Shown: piece after piece, positions 37,065 through 45,368 of the stretch
How the letters are laid out: each line of letters begins with the position of its first letter
Position numbering within the stretch: the first letter of the stretch is position 1
Assembly: GCF_025486315.1 (NCBI RefSeq)
Contig: NZ_JAOOPY010000025.1
Location: 1 to 54,500 of the forward strand
Source of the DNA: Variovorax sp. N23
GTDB taxonomy: Bacteria > Pseudomonadota > Gammaproteobacteria > Burkholderiales > Burkholderiaceae_C
DNA length: 54,500 bases
Direction: 5' to 3'
The notes under the pieces: generated by a model
Databases searched by the model: none
Told to the model about the DNA's origin: nothing
The model's input: the letters and a program-made list of their open reading frames with translations, nothing else
Program-made: the position numbers and the translations under genes

Positions 37065-38048
37065 TCAGTCGAGCTTGAGGTTGGCGTCGGCGACGACCTT
37101 GGCCCAGCGCGCGCGTTCCTTGTTGAAGAACTGCTCTTCCTCCGCCGGTGCCATGGTCACGACCTCGGCGCCCTGCCCGGCGAGGCGCGAGCGGATGTCG
37201 GCGGCGCGGATGACCGTGATGAGTTCCTTGTTCAGGCGCTGCACCACGGCGTCGGGCGTGCCCTTGGCCACGCGCACGCCTTGCCAGGTGCCGGACTCGA
37301 AGCCCGGCACGCCCTGCTCCGCGATGGTCGGCACGTCGCCGATCAACGGCATGCGCGTGCCCTTCGACACAGCCAGCACCTTGAGCTTGCCGCCCTGCAC
37401 CTGCGGCAGCGTGGCGAGCATGCCGTTCATCAGCACCTGCGTCTGGCCGGCGACCGTGTCCTGGATCGCCTGGACGCCGCCCTTGTACGGCACGTAAGTC
37501 CACTTGGCGCCGCTGGCGCGCTCAAGCGCCACGCCGGCCAGGTGCGGTGCGCTGCCGGTAGCCGTCACGGCGAAGTTCAGGTCGCCGGTCTTCGACAGCG
37601 CGATCAGTTCCTTGAGGTTGTTCGCCTTCACCGACGGGTGGACGACCAAGAGGTGCGGCGAGTACGCCAGCATGGTCACGCCGCGCAGGTCCTTCGACGG
37701 GTCGAACGGCAGCTTGGTGTAGATCGAAGGGCTGATGGCCAGCGCCCCCACGTCGCACAGCAGCAGCGTGTAGCCGTCGGGGGCCGACTTGGCGACGAAG
37801 TCGGCACCAAGGTTGCCGTTGGCACCGGGCCGGTTCTCCACGATCACCGGCTGCTTGAGCGCTTCGGACAGCGGCTGGCTGATGGCGCGGGCGATGATGT
37901 CCGACGAACCACCCGGCGGGTACGGCACGACGAGCTTGATGGGCTTGGTCGGCTGCCAGGCGGCCTGGGCCACGGCGGCAAGAGGTGCGGCCAGCGCAAG
38001 CGTGGCGAGGCAGGCGGAGCCGACGAGGCGGCGGCGAGCAATAGACAT
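37065..38048 (-). CDS. Bug family solute-binding protein (tripartite tricarboxylate type)
   Basis: A 327-residue periplasmic binding protein of the Bug/TctC family. A signal peptide (about 1-29, MSIARRRLVG...AVAQA) precedes the family opening PTKPIKLVVPYPPGGSSDIIAR and the VENRPGANGNLGADFVAKSAPDGYTLL block. It is the first gene of the minus-strand aldarate operon. No TctA or TctB membrane subunit is in the window. It may serve an unlinked TctAB, or be a signalling or scavenging binding protein for an aldarate. The ligand is inferred from the operon only. Confidence 0.92.
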   Translation of the reverse strand: MSIARRRLVGSACLATLALAAPLAAVAQAAWQPTKPIKLVVPYPPGGSSDIIARAISQPLSEALKQPVIVENRPGANGNLGADFVAKSAPDGYTLLLCDVGALAISPSIYTKLPFDPSKDLRGVTMLAYSPHLLVVHPSVKANNLKELIALSKTGDLNFAVTATGSAPHLAGVALERASGAKWTYVPYKGGVQAIQDTVAGQTQVLMNGMLATLPQVQGGKLKVLAVSKGTRMPLIGDVPTIAEQGVPGFESGTWQGVRVAKGTPDAVVQRLNKELITVIRAADIRSRLAGQGAEVVTMAPAEEEQFFNKERARWAKVVADANLKLD

Positions 38049-38103
38049 TGGGCATCTCCGTTGTTTTGAAAGGCGATCACCCGCTTCACAGCGAAGTGAT
38101 CAG

Positions 38104-38134
38104 TCATCGTACAACTCAAGGAATGACTTGTCCA
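38104..38134 (-). promoter_or_regulatory. Promoter of the Bug-kdgD-gudD operon with overlapping FadR-type operator
   Basis: On the minus strand TGGACA (38134-38129) and TACGAT (38111-38106) are separated by 17 bp. TTGTACGATGA (38114-38104) differs by one base from the FadR-subfamily consensus TNGTNNNACNA and covers the -10 hexamer. It is a close match to the site upstream of udh. Confidence 0.65.
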
Positions 38135-38151
38135 GCATTCCCCGGCCGAAT

Positions 38152-38931
38152 TCAGCCCCGCGCCTCGTCGGCCGCCTGGTCCGCGCGTCGAGCCGCCTCC
38201 TGCGCCAGCCGCAGGCGTTCGCGGCTGTTGGTCAGGTGGATGCGCATCGCGGCACGGGCCGACTCGGCATCGCGCCGGGCGATCGCCGCGTAGATCTCCT
38301 CGTGCTCGCGGTTGACACGGCTGAGGTAGGCACCGCTTCGATCGGCCGTGCGGATGGCGTTGATGCGGGTGCGCGGAATGATCGTGGTGCCCAGGTGGCT
38401 CATGATGTCCGCGAAATACGGGTTGCCGGTCGACTGCGCGATCTGCAGGTGGAAGCGGAAATCGGGCGCTACCGTGTCGCCGGCCACGGCGACGTTGCTC
38501 TCGAAGTCGTCCAGCGCCTGGCGCATGGCCTGCAGTTGCTCCTCGGTACGGCGGGTGGCGGCCAGCCCGGCGGACTCGGTCTCCAGGCTGATGCGCAGTT
38601 CGAGCACGGCAAGCACGTCGACCGAGGTGGCGATGTCGCCGGCGTCCAGCCGAAAGACGCCACCGGCGCGCTGCGGCAGCACGAAGGTGCCGACGCCATG
38701 GTGCGTCTCGACCAGGCCGGCGGCCTGCAGCTTCGACAGCGCCTCGCGCACCACCGTCCGGCTCACGCCGAAGGCCTGCATGATTTCCGACTCGGTCGGC
38801 AGCTTGTCGCCGGGGCGCAGCACGCCGTCGCGGATGCGCACACCGAAATCGTCGACCAGGCTGTGCGCCAGCCCCCGCCCACGCTGCCGCGGCCGGGCGA
38901 CATACGGCACCGAAACCGGGGCATCGGACAT
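38152..38931 (-). CDS. GntR family transcriptional regulator, FadR subfamily (GguR-like)
   Basis: About 259 residues (269 if it begins at 38961). The winged-helix domain has GDKLPTESEIMQAFGVSRTVVREALSKLQAAGLVETHHGVGTFV. The FCD effector domain has metal-binding-type residues in FRFHLQIAQSTGNPYF and REHEEIYAAIARRD. It lies between the two arms of the uronate/aldarate cluster and should repress both; known relatives that control hexuronate use respond to pathway intermediates. The start at 38931 is preferred because the region above it contains its own and the udh promoters. Confidence 0.9.
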   Translation of the reverse strand: MSDAPVSVPYVARPRQRGRGLAHSLVDDFGVRIRDGVLRPGDKLPTESEIMQAFGVSRTVVREALSKLQAAGLVETHHGVGTFVLPQRAGGVFRLDAGDIATSVDVLAVLELRISLETESAGLAATRRTEEQLQAMRQALDDFESNVAVAGDTVAPDFRFHLQIAQSTGNPYFADIMSHLGTTIIPRTRINAIRTADRSGAYLSRVNREHEEIYAAIARRDAESARAAMRIHLTNSRERLRLAQEAARRADQAADEARG

Positions 38932-38945
38932 GGTGGGAACTTCTG

Positions 38946-38975
38946 TTGACAGGCGAGCCATGCGCTGATGATAAT
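38946..38975 (+). promoter_or_regulatory. Sigma-70 promoter for the udh arm
   Basis: A consensus -35 TTGACA (38946-38951) and -10 GATAAT (38970-38975), spacer 18 bp, 50 bp upstream of udh. It is the cleanest promoter in this part of the window. Confidence 0.75.
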
Positions 38976-38986
38976 CGTCCGTTAAG

Positions 38987-38997
38987 TTGTACGACAA
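38987..38997. promoter_or_regulatory. FadR-type GntR operator upstream of udh
   Basis: TTGTACGACAA matches TNGTNNNACNA exactly and is palindromic in its outer four bases. It starts 11 bp after the udh -10, over the expected start of transcription, a position that would block transcription. It also overlaps a possible -35 for the regulator gene on the other strand (TTGTCG, 38997-38992). Confidence 0.72.
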
Positions 38998-39025
38998 CAG
39001 ATAACTTACGAGAGACAGACAACCG

Positions 39026-39883
39026 ATGAGTGCCTCCGCGCCTGCCGCCGCCTTTTCGATCACGTCGCCCGCTTCGATCGGCACACGCCTGCACCGCCTC
39101 CTGCTCACCGGTGCCGCCGGCGGCCTGGGCAAGGTACTGCGCGAACGGCTGCAACCCTACGCCGAGGTCATCCGCCTGTCGGACATCGGCACCATGGCCC
39201 CTGCCACGGGCGCCGGGGAAGAAGTCGTGCCCTGCGACCTGGCCGACAAGCAGGCCGTCGATGCGCTGGTGGCGGGCTGCGACGCCATCGTCCACCTGGG
39301 CGGCGTGTCGGTCGAGCGGCCCTTCGAAGAAATCCTCGAGGCCAACATCAAGGGCGTGTTCCACGTCTACGAAGCGGCCCGCCGCCACGGCGTGAAGCGC
39401 GTGGTGTTCGCCAGCTCCAACCATGTGATCGGCTTCTACAAGCAGGACGAACACATCGACGCCAGCGCGCAGAAGCGGCCCGACGGCTACTACGGCCTGT
39501 CGAAGTCCTTCGGCGAAGACGTGGCGCAGTTCTACTTCGACCGCTACGGCATCGAGACGGTCAGCATCCGCATCGGCTCGTCGTTCCCCGAGCCGCTCAA
39601 CCGCCGCATGATGCGCACCTGGCTGAGCTACCGCGACCTGACGACGCTGATCGAGAAGTCGCTGTTCACGCCGGACGTCAAGCACACGGTGGTCTACGGC
39701 ATGTCGGCCAACCGCGACGTGTGGTGGGACAACAGCGCCGCCGCGCACCTGGGCTTCGTGCCGCAGGACAGTTCGGAGGTGTTCCGCGACAAGGTCGAGG
39801 CACAACCGCCGGTGACAGCGACCGACCCCAACGCCATTTACCAGGGCGGCGCATTCACCGCGCAGGGCCCGTTCGGCGACTGA
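39026..39883 (+). CDS. udh: Uronate dehydrogenase
   Basis: 285 residues, an extended-type SDR that oxidises D-glucuronate or D-galacturonate to the aldaro-lactone with NAD. The cofactor motif is TGAAGGLG (28-35); the catalytic Ser/Tyr/Lys are in FASSNHV and YYGLSK (Tyr156, Lys160). The sequence VHLGGVSVERPFEEILEANIKG and the VVYGMSANRDVWWDN segment are characteristic of Udh. It begins the plus-strand arm: udh, lactonase, TRAP P/Q/M, garD. The lactonase starts 18 bp downstream. Confidence 0.95.
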   Translation: MSASAPAAAFSITSPASIGTRLHRLLLTGAAGGLGKVLRERLQPYAEVIRLSDIGTMAPATGAGEEVVPCDLADKQAVDALVAGCDAIVHLGGVSVERPFEEILEANIKGVFHVYEAARRHGVKRVVFASSNHVIGFYKQDEHIDASAQKRPDGYYGLSKSFGEDVAQFYFDRYGIETVSIRIGSSFPEPLNRRMMRTWLSYRDLTTLIEKSLFTPDVKHTVVYGMSANRDVWWDNSAAAHLGFVPQDSSEVFRDKVEAQPPVTATDPNAIYQGGAFTAQGPFGD

Positions 39884-39901
39884 GCAGTCGGCGCGCGCAC
39901 C

Positions 39902-40801
39902 ATGCAAGCCGAACTCGTCCTCGACGCCCGCAACGCGACCGGCGAAAGCCCGGTCTGGCACGCTGCCGAACAGGCGCTGTACTGGGTCGACATCCCGGCT
40001 CGGCAGCTCCACCGGCTCGTGCCGTCCACCGGCGACCACAGCACATGGACCGGTAACGAGATGCTCGCGTGCGTCGCGCCGCGCGCCGACCATCCGGGGC
40101 AATGGATCGCCGGCATGGAAAGCGGCCTCTTCGCCATCGCCCCGAAGGACGACGGCACGCTGGCGACCACGCCGATCGCACGCGCGGCCCATGCGGCCCA
40201 CGGCATGCGCTTCAACGATGGCCGCTGCGACCGCCAGGGCCGCTTCTGGGCCGGCACGATGCTGATGGACATGGCGGCGGCCCGCATCGTCGGCCGCGTG
40301 TACCGCTACCAGCGCGACGTGAACGAGGAAGCCGCGCTGCGCCTGCAGTTCGACGAGTTGATCGTGCCCAACGGCATGGCCTTCAGCCCCGACGGCCGCA
40401 CGATGTATCTGTCCGATTCGCATCCGACCGTTCAGGCGATCTGGGCCTTCGACTACGACACGGCCACCGGCACGCCGCACAACCGCCGCCTCTTCGTCGA
40501 CATGAGGCCGCTGCCCGGCCGGCCCGATGGCGCGGCGGTCGACGTCGACGGCTGCTACTGGATCTGCGGCAACGACGCCGGCCTGGTGCACCGCTTCACG
40601 CCCGACGGCCGGCTCGACCGCTCGCTGGAAGTGCCAGTGAAGAAGCCGGCGATGTGCGCCTTCGGCGGCGCGCAGCTCGACACGCTCTACGTCACCTCGA
40701 TCCGCCCCGGCGGCGACCTGTCGGACCAGCCGCTGGCCGGTGGCGTGTTCGCGCTGCGCCCCGGCGTGCAGGGGCTGCCCGAGCCGGCCTGCCAGTTCTG
40801 A
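39902..40801 (+). CDS. SMP-30/gluconolactonase family lactonase (aldaro-lactonase)
   Basis: A 299-residue six-bladed beta-propeller of the SMP-30/LRE family. Metal-site segments are GESPVWH (Glu), VPNGMAFSPDG (Asn) and PDGAAVDVDGCYW (Asp); HGMRFNDGRCDRQGRFWAGTM is a family hallmark. Placed 18 bp behind udh, it should hydrolyse the 1,4- or 1,5-lactone of glucarate or galactarate made by Udh, the role of UxuL in related bacteria. The specificity is inferred from context. Confidence 0.92.
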   Translation: MQAELVLDARNATGESPVWHAAEQALYWVDIPARQLHRLVPSTGDHSTWTGNEMLACVAPRADHPGQWIAGMESGLFAIAPKDDGTLATTPIARAAHAAHGMRFNDGRCDRQGRFWAGTMLMDMAAARIVGRVYRYQRDVNEEAALRLQFDELIVPNGMAFSPDGRTMYLSDSHPTVQAIWAFDYDTATGTPHNRRLFVDMRPLPGRPDGAAVDVDGCYWICGNDAGLVHRFTPDGRLDRSLEVPVKKPAMCAFGGAQLDTLYVTSIRPGGDLSDQPLAGGVFALRPGVQGLPEPACQF

Positions 40802-40844
40802 CTTCAAAAGTATTTCGACAACCACCACCCGTAGAGGAAGACAA

Positions 40845-41822
40845 ATGAGACTGCAACGCACACTGATCGCCCTGGCCGCCTGCACTGCCGCCGCGCTGGC
40901 GAGCTTCGGCGCGCAAGCGACCGAATTCCGCTCGGCCGACATCCACCCCGACGACTACCCGACCGTCACCGCGGTCAAGTTCATGAGCGAGCGCCTGAAG
41001 CAACTGTCGGGCGGCAAGCACACCATCAAGGTGTTCAACAACAGTTCGCTGGGCAACGAGAAGGACACCATCGAACAGACCAAGATCGGTGCCCTGCAGA
41101 TGGTGCGCGTGAACATCGCGCCGATGAACAACATCTGCGCCGAGACGCAGGTGCCGACCATGCCCTTCCTGTTCCGCTCGGTCGACCACCTGCACAAGGT
41201 GCTCGACGGCCCGATCGGCGAAGAGATCCTCAAGAGCTGCGAGAAGCAGGGCTTCATTGGCCTCGCGTATTACGACAGCGGCGCGCGCTCGATGTTCACC
41301 GCCAAGAAGCCGGTGCGCAGCTTCGCCGACATGAAGGGCCTGAAGGTCCGAGTGCAGCAGTCTGACCTGTGGGTGTCGATGCTCGAAGCCATGGGCGCCA
41401 ACGCCACGCCGATGCCCATGGGCGAGGTCTACACGGGCCTGAAGACCGGCCTGATCGATGCCGCCGAAAACAACTACCCCACCTACGAAAGCGCACGTGC
41501 TTTCGAAGTCGCGAAGTACTACAGCAAGACCGAGCACTCGATGGCGCCCGAAATGCTGCTGTTCTCCAAGCGCGTTTGGGACAAGCTCACGCCGCAGGAA
41601 CAGGGCTGGATCCGCCAGGCCGCGAAGGAATCGGTGCCCTACATGCGCACGCAGTGGGAAGCGCGCGAGATCAAGTCGCTCGCCACGGTGAAGGCCGGCG
41701 GCGCCGAGATCATCGAGGTCGACAAGGCCCCGTTCCAGGCCGCGATGAAGCCGGTGTATGACAAGTTCATCACCGACGCCAAGCTCAAGGACCTCGTCAA
41801 GCGGGTCCAGGACACCAAATAA
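40845..41822 (+). CDS. TRAP transporter substrate-binding protein (DctP type)
   Basis: A 325-residue periplasmic binding protein. The signal peptide is about 1-26 (ending SFGAQA). The DctP fold shows in the ERLKQLSGGKHTIKVFNNSSLGNEKDTIEQTKIGALQM block, the MFTAKKPVRSFADMKGLKVRVQQSD strand with its conserved arginine, and GEVYTGLKTGLIDAAENN. The ligand arginine fits acidic sugars such as uronates or aldarates, which agrees with the surrounding pathway. A repeat and a terminator-like hairpin separate it from the membrane subunits. Confidence 0.94.
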   Translation: MRLQRTLIALAACTAAALASFGAQATEFRSADIHPDDYPTVTAVKFMSERLKQLSGGKHTIKVFNNSSLGNEKDTIEQTKIGALQMVRVNIAPMNNICAETQVPTMPFLFRSVDHLHKVLDGPIGEEILKSCEKQGFIGLAYYDSGARSMFTAKKPVRSFADMKGLKVRVQQSDLWVSMLEAMGANATPMPMGEVYTGLKTGLIDAAENNYPTYESARAFEVAKYYSKTEHSMAPEMLLFSKRVWDKLTPQEQGWIRQAAKESVPYMRTQWEAREIKSLATVKAGGAEIIEVDKAPFQAAMKPVYDKFITDAKLKDLVKRVQDTK

Positions 41823-41823
41823 A

Positions 41824-41918
41824 GCTCGCCCCCAGGCTTCGCGCACTTCGTGTCGCTTCGCCAACCCCCTACCGGGGGCAACACCAGCGGGCCGGCAGAG
41901 CCGGACCCGCGGTGTTTC
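41824..41918 (+). repeat. Dispersed palindromic repeat, copy C
   Basis: Begins two bases after the dctP-type stop with GCTCGCCCCCAG, then CACTTCGTG, CCCCCTACCGGGGG and the AACACCAGCGGG / CCCGCGGTGTT palindrome pair. It lies inside the TRAP operon, between the binding protein and the membrane subunits. Confidence 0.85.
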
Positions 41919-41924
41919 ACGAAC

Positions 41925-41944
41925 AGAGCGGCGCTCTCTTTTTC
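41925..41944 (+). terminator. Small hairpin with T run between TRAP binding protein and permease genes
   Basis: AGAGC (41925-41929) pairs with GCTCT (41933-41937), loop GGC, followed by CTTTTTC. The stem is only 5 bp, so partial termination is more likely than complete. Confidence 0.6.
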
Positions 41945-41956
41945 GCATCGAAAGTT

Positions 41957-42445
41957 ATGTACACCAAACTTTGCCGCACGCTCGCGCGTGCCTGCATGTG
42001 GCTGGGCATCCTCGGACTCGTCGCAGTGATCTGCGCCGTGAGCTGGCAGGTGTTCGGCCGCTACGTCATGAACAACACGCCCACCTGGGCCGAGAGCCTA
42101 GCGCTGCTGCTGGTGCTCTACGTCACGATGTTCGGCGTCGCCGTCGGCGTGCGCGATGCGGGCCACATCGGGCTCGAATCCTTCCTGGTGCTGGCGCCCG
42201 ACGGGCTGCGCCTGAAGATGGAATACCTCATCCATTTCCTGATCCTGGTCTTCGGCGCGACCATGGCGTGGAACTGCGCATCGCTCGCCGAATCGGTGTG
42301 GGACTACCGCCTGCCCACGCTGTGGATCTCCGAAGGCTGGAAGTACGTGCCGGCTGCCATTTCCGGCGTGCTGATCGTCATGTTCTCCATCGAACACATC
42401 ATCGCGTTGGCCCAAGGCCGCGAAGTCGAACCCGCCTGGACCTGA
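41957..42445 (+). CDS. TRAP transporter small permease subunit (DctQ type)
   Basis: A 162-residue inner-membrane protein with four hydrophobic helices, the usual DctQ layout. Family segments are VSWQVFGRYVMNNTPTWAESLALLLVLYVTMFG with the conserved tryptophan and AVGVRDAGHIGLE. It partners the large subunit, whose start is 4 bp downstream. The ATG at 41957 is preferred to an in-frame ATG at 41912, because that one lies in the repeat and its residues are not family-like. Confidence 0.92.
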   Translation: MYTKLCRTLARACMWLGILGLVAVICAVSWQVFGRYVMNNTPTWAESLALLLVLYVTMFGVAVGVRDAGHIGLESFLVLAPDGLRLKMEYLIHFLILVFGATMAWNCASLAESVWDYRLPTLWISEGWKYVPAAISGVLIVMFSIEHIIALAQGREVEPAWT

Positions 42446-42449
42446 GCCC

Positions 42450-43745
42450 ATGACCATCCCGCTTCTCATTCTGTGCGTGTCGTTCACGCTCTTCCTGCTG
42501 CTGGGCGTGCCGGTGGCTTTCTCGATCGGCCTCTCGGCCCTGGCCACCCTCGCCTACGAAGGCCTGCCGCTCGCGGTGGGCTTTCAGCAGATGACGTCCG
42601 GCATGGGCATCTTCTCGTTCCTGGCGATTCCCTTCTTCATCTTCGCGGGGGAACTGATGCTCTACGGCGGCATCGCCGACCGCATCGTCAACTTCGCGCG
42701 CAACCTGGTGGGCCATGTGCGCGGCGGCCTCGGCATGTCGAACGTCGTGGCCTGCACGCTGTTCGGTGGCGTCTCGGGCTCGCCGGTGGCCGACGTGTCG
42801 GCCATGGGCGCCGTGATGATCCCGATGATGAAGAAGGAGGGCTACCACGCGGACTACGCCGTCAACGTGACGACCCACGCGGCCCTCGTCGGTGCGCTGA
42901 TGCCGACCAGCCACAACCTGATCATCTATTCGCTCGCCGCGGGCGGCAAGGTGTCGATCGCCGCGTTGATCCTCGCGGCCCTGCTGCCGGCGTTGATCCT
43001 GACCATCAGCAACCTGGCGGCTGCCTACGGCGTGGCGGTGAAGCGCGGCTACCCGGCTGGCACCTTCCCGGGCTGGGCCATCGTGGCGCGCTCCTTCGCA
43101 GCAGCGCTGCCGGGGCTGTTCATCGTGGTGCTGATCCTCGGCGGGATCCTGTCGGGCATCTTCACTGCGACCGAATCGGCGGCCGTGGCCGTGCTCTATG
43201 CGCTGGCGCTCACGATCTTCCTGTACCGCACGCTCAAATGGGAACACTTCGTCAAGGCGGCCTCGAAGGCCGTGCGCACCACCGGCGTCATCCTGCTGCT
43301 GATCGGCATCTCGAGCACCTTCGGCTACCTCATCAGCCTGTACGGCGTGGCCGAGCTCACCGGCCAGATGCTGTCGCAGATCACCAGCACGCCCTGGATG
43401 ATCTTCCTGATGATCAACGTCATCCTGTTCGTGCTGGGCACCTTCCTGGACATGGCTGCGACCATCCTGCTGTGCACGCCGATCTTCCTGCCGATCGCAC
43501 AGCAGTACGGCATGACCTCGGTGCAGTTCGGCATCGTGATGCTCATCAACTGCGCACTGGGCCTGAACACACCGCCGGTGGGTACCACGCAGTTCGTCGG
43601 CTGCGCGATCGGTGGCGTGTCGGTCGGCACGGTGATGAAGACCATCTGGCCCTTCTACGGCGCGCTGATCTTCGCGCTGGGCTTGGTGACTTTCGTGCCG
43701 GCGTTCTCGACCTGGCTGCCCAGCATGTTCATGGTGGTGAAGTAA
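42450..43745 (+). CDS. TRAP transporter large permease subunit (DctM type)
   Basis: 431 residues with about twelve hydrophobic segments. DctM forms the sodium-coupled transport channel with DctQ. Signature stretches include FSFLAIPFFIFAGELMLYGGIADRIVNFARNLVGHVRGGLG, GSPVADVSAMGAVMIP, and the C-terminal NCALGLNTPPVGTTQFVG. Together with the P and Q subunits it gives a complete TRAP importer, inferred to bring in uronates or aldarates. garD follows 26 bp later. Confidence 0.95.
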   Translation: MTIPLLILCVSFTLFLLLGVPVAFSIGLSALATLAYEGLPLAVGFQQMTSGMGIFSFLAIPFFIFAGELMLYGGIADRIVNFARNLVGHVRGGLGMSNVVACTLFGGVSGSPVADVSAMGAVMIPMMKKEGYHADYAVNVTTHAALVGALMPTSHNLIIYSLAAGGKVSIAALILAALLPALILTISNLAAAYGVAVKRGYPAGTFPGWAIVARSFAAALPGLFIVVLILGGILSGIFTATESAAVAVLYALALTIFLYRTLKWEHFVKAASKAVRTTGVILLLIGISSTFGYLISLYGVAELTGQMLSQITSTPWMIFLMINVILFVLGTFLDMAATILLCTPIFLPIAQQYGMTSVQFGIVMLINCALGLNTPPVGTTQFVGCAIGGVSVGTVMKTIWPFYGALIFALGLVTFVPAFSTWLPSMFMVVK

Positions 43746-43771
43746 TCCGGACCCGCAGGAAAGACGAGACC

Positions 43772-45352
43772 ATGACCGTCCCGACGCCCCTCACCATCCG
43801 CATGCATGCGGCCGACAACGTGGCCATCGTCGCGAACGATGGCGGGCTGCCGGCGGGCACCGTGCTCGCTTCCGGCCTGACGCTGGTCGACAAGGTGCCC
43901 CAGGCCCACAAGGTCGCGCTCGAGGACATCGCCGAGGGCGGCGTGGTGCGGCGCTACAACGTGCCCATCGGCTATGCGCTCAAGCCCATTCCGGCCGGCA
44001 GCTGGGTGCACGAGCGCCTGCTGCAGATGCCCGCGGCGCGCGAGCTGGTCGGCCTGCCGATCGCCACGGTCAAGCCGCCGGAGATGCCGCCGCTGGAGGG
44101 CTACACCTTCGAGGGCTACCGCAACCTCGACGGCTCGGTGGGCACGCGCAACATCCTGGCGATCACGCAGACGGTGCAGTGCGTGGCCGGCGTGGTGGAC
44201 TTCGCAGTGCAGCGCATCAAGGCCGAGCTGCTGCCCAAGTACCCGAACGTCGACGACGTGGTGGGCCTGTCGCACAGCTACGGCTGCGGCGTGGCCATCG
44301 ACGCGCCCGACGCCGTCATCCCGATCCGCACGCTGCGCAATATCAGTCTCAACCCGAACTTCGGCGGCGAGGTGATGGTCATCAGCCTGGGCTGCGAAAA
44401 GCTGCAGCCCGAGCGGCTGCTGCCGCCGGGTTCGATCCCGCTGGTCGACGAGCGCAACGTGGCCGATGTCGGCGTCAGCGCCGAGAGCCCCCTCGACGTG
44501 GTCTGCCTGCAGGACAATGCGCACGTCGGGTTCATGTCCATGATCGATTCGATCATGCGGCAGGCGGAAGAGCACCTCGAACGCCTCAACGCGCGCCGCC
44601 GCGAGACGGTGCCCGCCAGCGAACTCGTGGTCGGCGTGCAGTGCGGCGGCAGCGACGCGTTTTCGGGCGTGACTGCCAACCCGGCCGTGGGCTTCTGCAC
44701 CGACCTCTTGGTGCGTGCCGGCGCCACCGTGATGTTCTCGGAAGTGACCGAGGTGCGCGACGGTATCGACCAGCTCACCTCGCGCGCCACCACGCCGGCC
44801 GTGGCCGACGCCATGATCCGCGAGATGGCCTGGTACGACGCCTACCTCGACCGCGGCCGCGTCGACCGCAGCGCCAACACCACGCCCGGCAACAAGAAGG
44901 GCGGCCTCTCAAACATCGTGGAAAAGGCGATGGGCTCGATCGTCAAGAGCGGCAGCGCGCCGATCTCCGGCGTGGTGGCGCCGGGCGAGAAGGCGAGCCA
45001 GAAGGGCCTGCTCTACGCCGCCACGCCGGCCAGCGACTTCATCTGCGGCACGCTGCAACTGGCCGCGGGCATGAACCTGCATGTGTTCACCACCGGCCGC
45101 GGCACGCCCTACGGCCTGGCCGAGGTGCCGGTCATCAAGGTGGCGACGCGCAGCGACCTCGCACGCCGCTGGCACGACCTGATGGACATCAACGCCGGCC
45201 GCATCGCCGACGGCGAGGCGAGCATCGAGGACGTGGGCTGGGAGATGTTCCGGCTCATGCTCGAGGTGGCCAGCGGCCGCAAGAAGACCTGGGCCGAGCA
45301 CTGGAAGCTGCACAACGCGCTGGTCCTTTTCAACCCCGCCCCCGTGACCTGA
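43772..45352 (+). CDS. garD: Galactarate dehydratase
   Basis: 526 residues, the length of E. coli GarD (523). It converts galactarate to 5-keto-4-deoxyglucarate in an iron-dependent reaction. An N-terminal SAF-type domain (about 1-90) is followed by the catalytic domain, beginning near GYRNLDGSVGTRNILAI. Conserved elements are LSHSYGCG, SLGCEKLQPE, GVQCGGSDAFSGVTANPA and TTGRGTPYGLAEVPVIK, whose His/Cys residues include the metal ligands. The ATG at 43772 is chosen by the SAF start; upstream frame is only the dctM region in another frame. It feeds KdgD. Confidence 0.95.
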   Translation: MTVPTPLTIRMHAADNVAIVANDGGLPAGTVLASGLTLVDKVPQAHKVALEDIAEGGVVRRYNVPIGYALKPIPAGSWVHERLLQMPAARELVGLPIATVKPPEMPPLEGYTFEGYRNLDGSVGTRNILAITQTVQCVAGVVDFAVQRIKAELLPKYPNVDDVVGLSHSYGCGVAIDAPDAVIPIRTLRNISLNPNFGGEVMVISLGCEKLQPERLLPPGSIPLVDERNVADVGVSAESPLDVVCLQDNAHVGFMSMIDSIMRQAEEHLERLNARRRETVPASELVVGVQCGGSDAFSGVTANPAVGFCTDLLVRAGATVMFSEVTEVRDGIDQLTSRATTPAVADAMIREMAWYDAYLDRGRVDRSANTTPGNKKGGLSNIVEKAMGSIVKSGSAPISGVVAPGEKASQKGLLYAATPASDFICGTLQLAAGMNLHVFTTGRGTPYGLAEVPVIKVATRSDLARRWHDLMDINAGRIADGEASIEDVGWEMFRLMLEVASGRKKTWAEHWKLHNALVLFNPAPVT

Positions 45353-45368
45353 ACCCAGGAGACCACCG

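Noticed and set aside
42473..45352. A 959-codon frame extending garD upstream
   Set aside because: The upstream part is the DctM gene out of frame; GarD proteins start at the SAF domain, at 43772.
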